64,000 bases of DNA from Zhengitettix transpicula (GCA_037074705.1 CM073595.1:48665639-48729638); one strand, 5' to 3'. Counted from the stretch's first letter, positions 26,297 to 37,189 are shown. Numbers and translations: made by a program. The notes: generated by a model from the letters alone, not told the origin.

Positions 26297-26803
26297 AAGG
26301 TTTATAATAGCCGCGTCGACATCGTGGACATTGGCGACCCATACATAATTTACAAAGATTACTTATTTAAATAAGTTTTGCTGTGATACAACATTGATTC
26401 CAATCATACACATAGAAATGTGCAGTTTAAAAAGTTTAACGTGATATAGAAGGAAAACATCAGCAAATATTGTGTTTTTTTTTCACTTTCAGATAGTGTT
26501 ACACAATTTTGTGTTCATTGGGCAATTATTCATTTACACAAATTGAGATTAATTTTTCATTTAAAGTGCGGGTTTCTTACATTTACATTGTAAGAGTTCG
26601 CATTTATTACATATTTGGATAATATTAAGTAAAAATGATAATTTCACATGCATTAAAATTAACTTGTTTGAAACTGCGACTGTTGAAAATTCCACTGTAC
26701 TATTCTCGTAGTTTGTTTATATTAGGAGGAGGCGTCTTCTTCAGAATATGAATCACTATCTTGTCTTTTTAATTAAATTTGTGAAGCTTTTAATTCTATT
26801 TTT
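26297..26803 (-). repeat. Interspersed repeat family A, copy 2
   Basis: Reverse-complement homologue of the copy at 18.1 kb. It includes the SDSYSEEDASS-stop frame end (about 26727-26762 on the minus strand) and the terminal hairpin (about 26301-26336). It is about 100 bp longer in the region between frame and hairpin, so the two copies differ by internal insertions or deletions. Opposite orientation and different flanks indicate independent insertions of the same element. Confidence 0.8.
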
Positions 26804-27149
26804 TGTCGCCAAACATTTATGCTCTTCAAATTATTCAATAAGTTTATGATTAATAAAAAATAAATTATCTTTATCTTTTCGTTGCCATCTGATTGATTTT
26901 ATAAAACAAAATCGTTTCCGGAGGAAAATTAACAAAAAATGCCCTCGCCGAGATTTGAAGAGTTTCTTTGGACTGTGACTTCTCTCGTCGATATTGGAAA
27001 ATGGAAAAAATTGTTATTAAATTTCTTCAGATGACCAGTTGCGGGGATATAATAATGTCATGTAGTTCTGGGGTTTAAGCATACAACGGTCGGTCATATT
27101 TTCGTTGGCACTTAGTGTTGTTGATAGTAAAGTGTTGAAAAGTGATTGC
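26804..27149. other. Non-coding spacer
   Basis: No feature recognised between the family A repeat and the GC-richer island. Confidence 0.5.
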
Positions 27150-27800
27150 AAAGTGGGAGGGAGCGGTAATGCGTGTTTAAATAAAAGCTGCAAGACTTAG
27201 AGACAGTGCGCCAGTAAACAAACTGAAGAAGGCTTCTTCGCATTTATCTCCGAGTAATCTGAGCCCATTTATCTTCGTCCCCATATCCAGGCCTCGCTCT
27301 TTCTCTTTTTCAGTACATTTCTTACTTTGCACTTGGCGGCGTTTATCAGGGGAAATTACAACGTCGGAGAATTAGGAGATGAACAGCATCGAGGCGAAGG
27401 TGGAGCGGTCGTTCTTCAAGCGGAGTCCCTCCGATAACGCTTCAAGGTCGGAGGCAAAGCAAACACTATGAAGAATTGTTTTAGGCCCCCGTATTTGCTC
27501 CGGACCCCATTTTTACACGAACACATTCTGGCCATTAGGCTAAGGTATATAGACATTAGCATGCCCCCGAGCCCTCTGAGTTGTAGTTTTTGTGCGTAGT
27601 TCGCAGCTGGCGCCATGTTCCCATGCTGCGGGGTGGCATCGATCCGAGGACCTCTGCGTGCGGGCCGCGTGAATAAAAATTGAGGATGCGTGCCTCCCAC
27701 ACAGCCGGGGCGAGAGTTCAAGAACCTCAAGATGGCCGAGGGCAGCGGGAACCCTCGATTTTTTGTTCGGCACTCACAGGTGGCTGGCCTCAGTTCCCAC
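27150..27800. promoter_or_regulatory. Candidate regulatory island with clustered GATA words
   Basis: A GC- and CpG-richer block. Its left part has three GATA-type cores on the minus strand within about 105 bases (TTATCT at 27244 and 27269, TTATCA at 27342), the first two both as CATTTATCT. The right part (27416-27800) is GC-rich with overlapping frames on the minus strand of 77 and 104 codons that show no domain. Enhancer function is an inference from word clustering only. Confidence 0.3.
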
Positions 27801-28860
27801 GTTAGGGCTGCCGTACGCTAATCAAATTATTATTTACTCGGTAATTGCCTTTCCATATCAATCACAGTGATCAAGTTCTCTTCTGTGACCAGAGTAACAA
27901 TTAAAGTTGTCGTTAATTCCGTACGTAAAACCCGATACCGAATATTACCCACTCTTTGATTCGAGGCCATATTGTCATTAAAAATGGAGAAGAATACTTT
28001 GGACAATACACAAACGTAAGAAAAATTCTTCAACGGCCAATGAACATTACAGAACCATTCTATTTTTCCGACCTGAATCAAATTTTCACGGATCGGAATT
28101 AATTTGGAAAAACTACGACGATGTTCAATGAACCCATGGGACAAAGAATTCGTCAATTCGTGCCATCATATTGGAAAATATACAACTGGGATAGGAAATA
28201 CATGTTAATACGAAATGTGCCACCACTACCTAAGCAGCAGTTATTTAATGGATGTTTAAATAGCATTGTCTGGGCCAGAATTTAAGTTTCACAGATAAAT
28301 ACGAAACGAGGCCAGTTGGAGGAATACTAGAACAGATTACTCAAAACTCAAACAAATTACTCGACAATAGCAATTATTTTGACAAACTACGAGAAGAGTC
28401 CGTTTGGTGATGCAACCAAAGGAGTTATGATAGCTGATGCATATTTATTCAGTCATCCAAACAGTTCTCTGGTCAGTGATTGCTGAAATCATTAAATTAT
28501 GTGCATATAATTTGGGGGGGGGGGGTCGTTCATCATAACTACTTCAAAGTGATTATGAAAAATTCTAAAATATGTTAAGCCTGACACGTGCAATATGAGA
28601 TGAGCAAATTACCCTTCTTTTGTCTTTTTCTCCCGAAAATTCTGGTGGTGCAGATGTGCAAAGATGTACTTCGGTTTATCTTCCTGCTCCCTACACTTGA
28701 AAGGGATATTTTAGCAATCAGAAAATTGTACATGTAAAAGAAGCCCACGAAAATGTTGCATGAGGACGATTTTAATAATGGAGCAGCGTCTGGTAATAAA
28801 CACTCTACATCCGACACCGTGACAATTACTGCAACGCATGTTGACAATTTGAAAATATTT
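27801..28860. other. Non-coding DNA with poly-G tract
   Basis: Contains a run of 12 Gs at 28514-28525. Minus-strand frames at 27830-28156 (108 codons) and 28575-28847 (90 codons) have no recognised domain. Confidence 0.45.
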
Positions 28861-29300
28861 GATGTTTTTTTTTTCTAAGGCTCCGGAGCCGGACCCTTGT
28901 TCACGGTCTGGGTCGATGACCCGTAGGACGCGGCTTTTCTGAGAAGGGTTCTAGAGGAGGGGAGAACTTCAGACAGGTCCGGAAGATCCCCCGCTTCCTT
29001 CACACCGCCGAGGATCAACGCAGATGGAGAAAGTGAAAGCAATTTGGAATGAACGAGGCTTCCCTTTGATCATATTCCGTGGTGCCATAAGGCACGGGTG
29101 TAAAGTGTAGAAGGAGAAGAAGGGCTTTAATACAACGGCGCACAAAAAAGTGTACGCTGGACAATCGAGATAAAATGTGAGGCAAACCGGTCCCTGGGCC
29201 GGATGGATACCGGCAACTTGCCCTGCGGGATCAGTACCTAAATTGCTCAAGGTTGCACGTCCACGGAGATTTTCCCAGCTTAAATTCTACTCAAAGTGCA
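28861..29300. other. GC-richer non-coding patch
   Basis: GC-rich DNA (GGCTCCGGAGCCGGACCC near 28879 is a self-complementary GC hairpin). A 93-codon minus-strand frame without a domain overlaps it. No gene called. Confidence 0.35.
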
Positions 29301-29907
29301 AACAACTAATATTAATTTCTCATCAATACGCATAAAACCAGTGGAGCTACAGAAATATACGAAGTAAATTTACTTCGACGCAAATAACCTGCGACGGTAA
29401 CCAAATTAATCCACACAGCTTAGTAAAAGAAAGACCCAGATTTTTAAAAACAAAAATATCTCCTTCAATTTAATAACCATCACAAATTCACGAGAAACAA
29501 GGAACAAAACCCTGAAATTGCTGTAGAACAACCTGAAATTGTAAGTTCTGAATATCACAGCCTCTTGTCGTTACAGCATCTGAGAAGATAAATTTTGTAG
29601 GAAAAGAATGCGTACAACTTAATTCCTCTGATATGCAGAAACATATCTGTGGAGCGCTCCAGGGATAAAAATTTGTGCTGTCTCCTATTTATTTTAAATG
29701 TCTACGTCCTCCTAAAACAACACAACTATCTGAAAACTGAATGTAATGCTGATGAAGTTAAGTTTATTAATTTAGTTAGCAGTTGGACTAAATTAAACCG
29801 ATATTTACTAATTAAAACTTAAAATTATAAAGGCAGATTTTTATATCAATGGAAATATAAAACAATATACAGTCTCAACAATTTTTTCCAGAACGGAAGA
29901 ATGGTTT
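29301..29907. other. AT-rich spacer
   Basis: Nothing recognised. Confidence 0.5.
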
Positions 29908-30115
29908 CAATCAAAGCTCAGCTCTTGGGCTATGAAACTGAATTAACGCAACGGGATAGAAAAATTTTGACTGGTCTTGGAATCGAACCCACGACCTCTG
30001 CTAGTTACACGGTGCTAGAAACACTGACACATCCTCGAATTTTCCTGTGCAGCCGCCATTTTTCTATCCTAATCAGTTAATTGAGTTTCATAGCTTTAGA
30101 ACTGAGCTTTGATTG
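29908..30115. mobile_element. Inverted repeat enclosing a tRNA-like head
   Basis: Arms of about 57 bp (29908-29964 and 30059-30115) are imperfect reverse complements; both begin from the outside with CAATCAAAGCTCAG and end with GGATAGAAAAA. The ~95-bp loop carries a minus-strand box B (GGGTTCGATTCC, complement of 29979-29990) and a weak box A (TAGCACCGTG, complement of 30008-30017). This combines foldback ends with a polymerase III-type head. It may be a SINE inserted in a MITE, or a SINE-derived foldback. Confidence 0.65.
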
Positions 30116-30198
30116 TTCTTGAAGTAAACCATAGTGAAGGATGTGATTCAGTAAATTTCAGATCTATACAGCGGATTGAGAAAGTTCGCACAATAAGG

Positions 30199-30262
30199 AT
30201 GGCTCAGTGGTTAGGGTACCACTTATTAACCGGCGTTCCTAGGATCGATTCCCAGTCCGGCC
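30199..30262 (+). mobile_element. tRNA-derived SINE head
   Basis: Clear box A (TGGCTCAGTGGTTAGG, 30200-30215) and box B (GGATCGATTCC, 30242-30252) about 30 bases apart on the plus strand. The T-arm-like bases after box B match only partly and there is no complete cloverleaf. This is the best-preserved SINE promoter in the window. Its 3' limit is unclear, perhaps near the short A-rich stretch at 30380. Confidence 0.65.
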
Positions 30263-30518
30263 GACAATTCCTTCTGGACATATGTACTTCAGCAGCGGCA
30301 ATAAATAACCTGGTAAAGTTTAGTAAGGAAACCGTCATTCGAGATCTAATATAAATGACTAATATGTTGACACGACTAAAAAATTCCTTCTTTTATTTTG
30401 TGTTTTCGGCACGTTGCGTCATTGTCAACTGAAAATATATTACATTTATTTACAAATTATTTGAAGATTCATACCTCCGTAAACAACGGTGTACATTTTA
30501 AACGCTTCTTAATTGGGG

Positions 30519-31092
30519 GGACACCGCGATGATCACGACACCGTGGGAGCCCGCCTGGACGTAGGTCTGGAGAAGATTCAACGCTGGGCCACCAACTGGA
30601 GGGTGAAGATCAACGCTGCTGATCACCCGTCGACGACCGGATAAACCAGTGCTACGATTCTTCGGAGAGGTTATATCGTGGACCACGAAAGCTTAGATAC
30701 AAGGCTAACGTGGAGGCACCACGTTAAAGATATTCAAAAGAAGGTTAGGCACTGTATATCCGATTTTTAATTCCAGTTCGAAGATGTCACACAGAGTGGG
30801 GCTGTCAACCTACATCTCCCTCATCCTCCCGATCCTGGAATACGCCTCACCCGTATGGGCCAGAGCATCGGGGTTGCACATGGAGAAGATCTTCTTCGCC
30901 CTGGAAAGGAAGTGGCTCCGACGAGTGCTGTATCTCCCGCCACGGACCACCAACGGCCTAATCTGGGACCAGGCAGGAATGGACAACCTGTGGGAGCGGA
31001 TCATAGCAACCTCCTTGAGGTCCTACCACAGAACCCAGGATTTTGGCAAAGAGCTGATCTCATAGCCTCAGGCGGAACTGAGACGTACTGAA
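30519..31092 (+). mobile_element. Jockey-like LINE reverse transcriptase, broken 3' part
   Basis: The frame from 30528 reads an active-site-like DD, then LEKIQRWATNWRVKIN, a hallmark of the jockey-type RT palm/thumb. It is interrupted by a stop at about 30642. After a frame change, LDTRLTWRHHVKDIQKKV (30693-30746) and then ISLILPILEYASPVWARA with WDQAGMDNLWERI (30784-31065) follow in the usual family order. At least two frameshifts and a stop are present and the first two-thirds of the RT and the endonuclease are missing. It is a dead, 5'-truncated copy. GC content is much higher than in its surroundings, which suggests relatively recent insertion or a GC-richer source. The following ~500 bp may be its 3' untranslated region. 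Confidence 0.85.
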
Positions 31093-32684
31093 CTTGAGAT
31101 ATTCAGAGTTGCTTGGACCAGGATGGCGGAAGGTGTGTTTTGAGGAGTCCGTATTCAGAGTTCCTGGTACCATGATAGAGCAAGTGTGTTAGGAAGCAGA
31201 GAAACATTTTATTAAAAGTCCCCGGGTTTTGGAATTTCAAGTCGGCAGTTTGGAATATTTCGTCTATTGCCATGTTCGTGTAATTATCAAAGTTTTAGAG
31301 AACAAAGCTAGCAACGACGATTGTTGAAGCAAAGTCATCAACAGTTAGGAGCAGAAAGTGAGTTGTGTTTGAAAAATTAAAACATCTTTAAATTCAGTGA
31401 AATATGGCCTTTTTAAGATGTGTTTAAAAATCAAGTGAGATGGAGCCCAGATGAACAGATAAAAAGGAAATTTTATTAATTGTAAACCTTATAGTGTAAA
31501 TATAATTATAATTTCAACCATTGACTTGTAAGATTTAAATTGTCATTTTGTAACTCTTTATTTGAGGCCCGATAGGCGGCCCTGAAAATTAAGCCGTGGG
31601 TCAACAATATCAACTGAGACAAAAATTTGTTTTATTAAATTAGTTTTGTTATATTTTAAATTCTTGTTTTCATTTAAATCCTTTCATTTTCAACTATTAA
31701 TTTGTTTATAATAAATTTGTGCTCTAATGTAAGGCTTATCTTCATTTACAGATCTAATTAAATAAATTTGTAATAAATTGATTATTACAATATATTGCTT
31801 ATTGTCACATGAATAATATTTACGTATAATTTGTTGAATTCTATTTTATTTTCGAAAATTAAATCAATTCATACTTAAATTTTGAGCGAAACAACAAGGG
31901 CTGGTGATTTATGGATATAAGTCAAATTCGTATTATTTACAGCGCTCAGAAATACGTAAAATGTGTAGTTATTTTCCCGAAACGTATGCGATTCGTAAAT
32001 ACTATCGGTACACTTTTGCTCCGTTGCTTCTACGGAGTGGGCGATTATAGTAGAATAAAATCTGCAATTTTTTTTTACACAATACTATATAGCATTGCGC
32101 ACTTGTTGCAGAGCTTTTCAGAATGTAATTAGATGTTTAAGCTGTTCTTGCAGGTTGTGTTTGGCTTGTAATCGTTGCTAACTGTACGGGATGCGAGTTC
32201 CGTGGTTTTCCACGTGTAAAGTGACGCCGCATCACAAAGGTTTGTTTTGCGTTGCAAATTTTGTTTGTATAATCGACACTGCTGATTTAATTCGACCAGA
32301 TTTTTAAATGAGAACACATCGAGGCAGAGAATTTTCGGGATGGCTCGAAAATAAGATGTTTACACCCAAGTATTGTTTTAATTAAAACGAGGGGGAAAAT
32401 TGAAGAACGATGCGGACGGGACAATAATAATTTGTTAACTATTGATAGCTAAACTGTTAATGGACGAAAGGTGTATGCATGTTGACGCGACTAAAAACAA
32501 TAAATAATAATAAAAAAAGGTGTAATGGTCATGAGATGACCTTAATTGTATAATCAGATTCCAAAGTTTAAAGAAATAAATCTATTTATGCGACGTTTGT
32601 GTAATGAGTTAACGAAGTTCAAGGCACGCTTCACTTCAAATGTCTGCCAATCACTCGCTTCGCCCCACTTACCATGGAGGGAAT
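31093..32684. other. Non-coding DNA, possibly LINE 3' region at the left
   Basis: A GC patch at about 31566-31607 (GAGGCCCGATAGGCGGCCC) may belong to the preceding LINE. The rest is AT-rich. At 32486-32515 a GTTGACGCGACTAAAAAC word followed by an A/T-rich tail resembles the terminal motif of family A, marking a probable short 3'-end fragment. A shorter version is at 30365-30380. Confidence 0.45.
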
Positions 32685-33640
32685 ATAGCATTATTATGTA
32701 AGAATAAACTAACAGAAGAATTCAGAGTGAATAAAGGCCTTAAGCAGGGATGCAGTCCATACTTTTTAATATTTATTTAGATCAGACACTTATTTTATGT
32801 TATAAAAAATGTTCTGGAATAGGCATTCCTATAGGAGATAGGATACTACATTCATTGTTGTACGTCGAAGATCAGGTAATATTTGCAGGAGATGAAGAGG
32901 ACATGACATACATGATAAATATGCTCAAGGAAGAATATAAAAAAATGGGGACTGAAAAAATTTACAGAAGACAGAATATATGTGTTTAGGAAAAGATGTA
33001 GAAGACATAACACTCAAAACAGGAAAAATAAAAAAATGTGGATATTTGAAATACTTGGGGTCAATAATTACAAATGTAGGAACATGTTAAAGAGATATAC
33101 AAACTAAAATTGCAATGGCAAAGAATGCTACCAAGATATTACACGCAATAATTTGGAATAAAAATTTAACGAAGGAAACAAAAATCAAAATTTATGAAAG
33201 CATAATACAAAACATTCTATGTTATGGAAGTGAAACTTGGCCCCTGGCAGAATTACAAAAGAACAAAATTGGAACAGTAGAATTCGATTATCTGAGGAGA
33301 AGTCTTCAAAAAACAAGACAGGTTAAAATTAGAAATGAGCTCCTTTGGAAAGAAATGAACGTAACCACGTCTGTCGTTAAAAGGTTCGAAAATAAAACCC
33401 TTAAATGGTATCGTCACGTACAAAGAATGGAAAATGGAAGACGGCCAAAAGAAATATACCAATGGTCACCTCCTGGAAAAAATAAACGCGGCAGACACAG
33501 ATTAAAGTAGAAAACCCATGTGGAAACCATAATGGAGGATATGAATTTGGAAGAGGGAGATTAGAACGACAGACAGAAATGGAAATTTAAGGCGGCAAAC
33601 CTATAAAAGGGGGAAAAGCCGAAGAAGAAGTAAGAAGAAT
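32685..33640 (+). mobile_element. RTE-like non-LTR retrotransposon, 3' half of reverse transcriptase (pseudogene)
   Basis: In order: NKLTEEFRVNKGLKQGCSP (about 32704-32754); after a frame change LFNIYLDQTL; GIPIG; LLYVEDQVIFAGDEED, where the catalytic FADD is now YVED; then KYLGSIIT with an in-frame stop (33088-33090). From 33115 a 131-codon stretch follows with LCYGSETWPL, LKWYRHVQRMENGR and SPPGKNKRGRHRLK. A decayed NLEEGDWNDRQKWK end lies at about 33545-33580. Order and spacing match the RT thumb and C-terminal region of the common insect endonuclease-reverse transcriptases. The endonuclease and 5' RT are absent. The damaged active site, one frameshift and stops make it inactive. Exact clade unverified. 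Confidence 0.88.
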
Positions 33641-33649
33641 GTAAGAACC

Positions 33650-33790
33650 TGAACACACTGCCCCGTATTCAAGAATGGTTCGCACAATCAACCGATTTAA
33701 TCGTATTTGAGTAATTATTCTGAATACTGTGCTCTCATGTTTTACAAAACACCGAATTAATTTCAGAATTTTAATATAAATCACTTCCAA
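33650..33790 (-). mobile_element. Possible LINE RT scrap
   Basis: The minus strand encodes a run ending LNRLIVRTILEYGAVC. It resembles the 'LY..LVRP.LEYG..VW' motif near the end of jockey/I/CR1-type RTs. The match is about 15 residues and the neighbouring residues do not align obviously, so this is tentative. It directly abuts the preceding RTE-like copy in the opposite orientation. Confidence 0.35.
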
Positions 33791-34339
33791 ACATTTTTTA
33801 AGCCCTCGACTCCGATACCACTTTTGCGTATTCTATAAACTAATGGGAAGAGTACTTTTCATTTATGACACGATGCCGTTAATAATTTTATCATGTTCAT
33901 AACGTCCATTTTATTTTATTCCATAATTACGTATTTAAATATTCCCATAATTTCTCTGTATACTGTGCAACTATAGCAAATAATTTAACCACAGAGATAA
34001 TTTAACACAGCGTTCCAATAATAATTGCTATTAAAGCTCCCTGAACATCACGAAACTTCTTTATTTTACGTAACTACAAGGTCTTGATCCTAATCAAATA
34101 AGTGACACAATTATCAATACCTCAACATCGCTGAAACTGCGTGAAGTCACTAGTGCGTTAGTTAGCTGTCATTAAAATCAACTAACAATATCGTCATTAA
34201 CAACACACCAATTCCAAACAAACAAAACCATAAATCTCTTCGTTTAATCCAGGATTCCAAACTAACAACGTCCCAGTCACATTTAAAAAATCATCCATCA
34301 CCGCTTCAAAATACTAAAACCATCACTTAATCTTAATTC
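33791..34339. other. Non-coding DNA, C-rich on the plus strand to the right
   Basis: The stretch at about 34070-34340 is unusually poor in G on the plus strand. It may be the decayed upstream part of the LINE fragment that follows. No motif is readable. Confidence 0.4.
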
Positions 34340-34500
34340 ACTTTTATCACTTTCAATGAAAAAATTACTTTATATATCCCTTACTTCTCCATTACGGAAG
34401 TACGGCAGAAACATTTGGGGTTCCGCAGCCACAACACATGTCAATAAGATCCAAATATTAAAATGAAAAAATTTACGTCTGATTGCAAATAATGAATAAG
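34340..34500 (+). mobile_element. Jockey-like LINE RT scrap
   Basis: The plus strand reads KLLYISLTSPLRKYGRNIW, then GSAATTHVNKIQILK, a stop, then KNLRLIANNE. This matches the jockey-type C-terminal RT block 'LY....P...YG..IWG.A..THVNKIQ.LQ.K.LRLI.N'. One in-frame stop is present. No further RT homology is readable downstream, where repeat family B starts within the same codons. The sequence differs from the 30.5 kb copy, so it is a different element. Confidence 0.6.
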
Positions 34501-34569
34501 AAAGACAAAAAGGTAATATAAATACCACACAACGTTTCTGGGATCTTTGTCCCCTTTTGTCCGGTGCTA
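34453..34569 (-). repeat. Repeat family B, single arm
   Basis: On the minus strand, GGATCCCAGAAACGTTG-like bases followed by TGTGGTATTTATATTA and, about 60 bases later, CAATCAGACGTAAATTTTTT match the arms at 41.0-41.3 kb and 49.6 kb. Here only one arm is visible. Its distal end overlaps the codons of the jockey-like RT scrap. This raises the possibility that family B is LINE-derived, antisense here. In this copy the CCTGAAGA word has become CCGGACA. Confidence 0.75.
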
Positions 34570-35065
34570 AGAAATCCAAATATCTCAAAATAAAATCCTT
34601 AGTTATATCACAAATTGCCCCTGGTACTTCTCCAATTCCCGCAATAGTGACCTCAATATTCCATATATCCAACAAACAGTAACCAAATACATACTTCTTG
34701 AATATAACAAAGGGATAATAAACCAAAACCCGTTAATATCCGATACAGCTGCCTCTTCTCCACCTCCTATCAAACATCGTCGATTAAAAAGAAAGAGACC
34801 CAGAGAAAAAATTAATAATCAATAAAATACATAAGTACAGGAGGTGAAACAAAATGCTCCACAGAATATATAATGTATAATACTGTAAAATCTTTAGATT
34901 GTAAAGTTTCGTGAATAATAATAAAAAATTAAAATCACCAATAACTCAATTCAGAAGCGCTTATTTTCCCACATCTGCTTGTTACTATTTTTAGTTTATT
35001 TCTATGCAATTGGTCATATTTTTAAAAAGAATTTGGAGCAATTGTAATTTCTCTGCAGGCCGCTC

Positions 35066-35069
<4 letters not shown>
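34570..35069. other. Non-coding DNA
   Basis: Probably includes further decayed LINE/repeat B sequence up to about 34800. No motif readable. Confidence 0.4.

Positions 35070-35101
<32 letters not shown>
35070..35101. repeat. (TA)n microsatellite
   Basis: Uninterrupted TA dinucleotides over about 32 bases. No functional implication. Confidence 0.95.
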
Positions 35102-35103
<2 letters not shown>

Positions 35104-35123
35104 CATTGCGGCAACTCGGATCA

Positions 35124-35176
35124 ATTTTTTTTTTAAAAATAGTCGCATTAACATTTTGGTCATCAGCGACTTACAT
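35124..35176 (-). repeat. Family A terminal hairpin fragment
   Basis: On the minus strand, GTCGCTGATGACC, a short loop, GTTAATGCGAC and then TATTTTTAA match the end of family A. The rest of the element is absent, so this is a severely 5'-truncated copy or a related family with the same 3' end. Confidence 0.65.
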
Positions 35177-35419
35177 CAGTTACGTTTTACATTTTCGTAA
35201 CATTTAAATTACTTTATATAACTCAGTTTTCATAGTTAATTGTATAAGGTTGTTTATGGCTGTTGGGTCTCCATTGTTATGTCGCAATATTTGGGGTAGT
35301 CAAACTAGTCAACTATTTTCTTCAGATGTATCATTTTTGTATGTTCGTAGATTTGGGGAAACCTGGGTGGTGCGAAACAGAAAAGTGATGACTCGTTTCA
35401 ACTAGATTGATCAATTCGG

Positions 35420-35600
35420 CCGCAGTGGTTAAGCAGTTAAATATAATCATGATCCGTAGGTTTATTGTAAAGTTGGCTGATGGCGAAAAACATAATTCTC
35501 ATTACACAAAATCAAGATGAATCGTAAAGGAACCTAATTTTCGACGGGGCTGAAGTGTGTTGAAATAATGGGATCCTACTTTTAAGGCACCTTTGTACAT
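35420..35600 (+). mobile_element. Possible SINE-like fragment
   Basis: GGCCGCAGTGGTTAAGCAG (35419-35437) resembles box A of a tRNA-derived SINE. The expected box B about 30-40 bases on is decayed (GTAGGTTTATTG). Tentative. Confidence 0.3.
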
Positions 35601-35849
35601 ATAAACAAATTTTCGTAATTTCTTTTATGAATCTATGTGTTAATTTTCCTGTCACAACTATTTCAGTAGATCTATTTTTCACCTATTTTTACAAATTAGA
35701 CAATTTAATACATGAATTAGCTGTGTTGTCCGGTCCATTTTGCGTCCAGCTACTTTCACATTAATTTTCGCTTTAAAGTTATTCCTCTGGAGTCCAAAGG
35801 TTATCCGATGACTGATAGAGTGGATGAGATGAACTGTGACGTAGGTCTC

Positions 35850-36320
35850 TCTACCTGGGACCTCGTCCCCTGTGAAATAGTTAGCAGGACGCGCGGACAG
35901 ATGCAAAACAAACGCGGCCATTGAAGCGCCGCGCCGGCTCACAATGCGACCAGATAGAAATAAGACAAAGGCGGCGCGTGGCCACGCCACTGGACAGCTG
36001 CAAATAAGTTTTTTATGCACGCCTCTTTAAATTAAGGCTCATTATGAGCATTGAAATGTTAGAACACCGGGCCGAGATTTGTCGCTATTGAAATTGGTGG
36101 CCCTGTGCCTCTGTCCGAGTGCGAGTCGCACATGGCGCACGTCGCGGCGCCCAAGGAAAACCTCGCGTTAACGCGTCCATTTGGGGACCGTATAATTGAT
36201 TGGGTATTGAGAACGCGAGCTTTATCTCGGCGCTGTTCTGTGGGCTTTATCGTTCTGTTAATTGGATGGTCACGAACAATGCGGGGCGCCTAGCTGTGAT
36301 CCAACTAGCCGATGCGCGCC
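35850..36320. promoter_or_regulatory. CpG-rich candidate regulatory island
   Basis: A sharp CpG-rich block with a central AT-rich part. It contains paired GATA words as GCTTTATC at 36219 and 36244, plus homeodomain-like TAATTGATTGGG (36193-36204) and TTAATTGGATGG (36258-36269). No frame with a recognisable domain. The 113- and 62-codon frames overlapping it look accidental. Enhancer or promoter-like function is inference. Confidence 0.35.
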
Positions 36321-37189
36321 TTTTAATTACCTTCTAGATTAAAATGAGCCGTCTTTACGCGACCTGCCTCTTTTCAGACTTAAGTGAGCAAGAAACACAA
36401 AAAATATAACCGAATAAAACCTAACATCACTATCGAGTCTTTTATAACCGCTCCGATGCTGGTCTCCATCCTGTTTTATTCTAGCTAACGGCTTCTCCTC
36501 ACTTCCTCCATTATTACGTTCACAATTTGCTATCTGTATGCACAGGAAACCAAGTGGCGAAAGATATTCCTCTACATGTTGCTATGATATTGAAGGGAAT
36601 TTAAAGCAATCCTTTTATGAATTATTTTAATCTACAACTGTATCACTGTTCAAAGATTGAAGACTTTCCCGGTGCAAATTTTTGGATAAAAAGTTCTTGG
36701 TTTTCACACTGGTAAAATATATTAAGACGCGTTGTTTCGACGACTAAAAGCTCTGTCGTGTGTGCTGAAAAATGTTTCACTGTTATACGAAATATGAACA
36801 TCAGTAAACTTATGGTTGACTTCAGTGTAATGGGAATGTAATATAATGCATTAAAATTAAATTTTAATGACCGCTGTGGAGCTTGTTCAATCACCTGGTA
36901 GGATCTCGGACAGAGTACACGTTCTTTTATTGCGAACCGAACATTATAATTATAATTAGTCGTGGACATGAACAAGTGGAGCAATCGGGGTGAGAAGCAA
37001 GACTTCATATGATATTCAAAACCTATATAGGACAACTTCCAGCTACAAAATCCAAAAAGCTAAGTCGTTTCTGTATTTTGGAAACATAGAAAAATAGATT
37101 ATGGTAAATTCTCATTTCTGAATAGCACGAATAACAAGTGCTGAAGTTATCTGCAAAAATTTTTGGAAGATCATAAGTTATACACTGAT
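36321..37189. other. Non-coding DNA
   Basis: A 130-codon minus-strand frame (36643-37035) shows no recognisable domain and is not called. Nothing else seen. Confidence 0.45.

Noticed and set aside
29088..29100. TAAGGCACGGGTG resembling the start of miR-124
   Set aside because: One base is missing from the mature sequence, the 3' half does not match and no hairpin partner is present.
29551..29560. TATCACAGCC, the miR-2 family 5' end
   Set aside because: Only ten bases match and no star arm.
34370..34726. 118-codon minus-strand frame
   Set aside because: It is the antisense shadow of the LINE RT scrap and repeat family B.
36643..37035. 130-codon minus-strand frame
   Set aside because: No domain or family resemblance; composition of translated random DNA.
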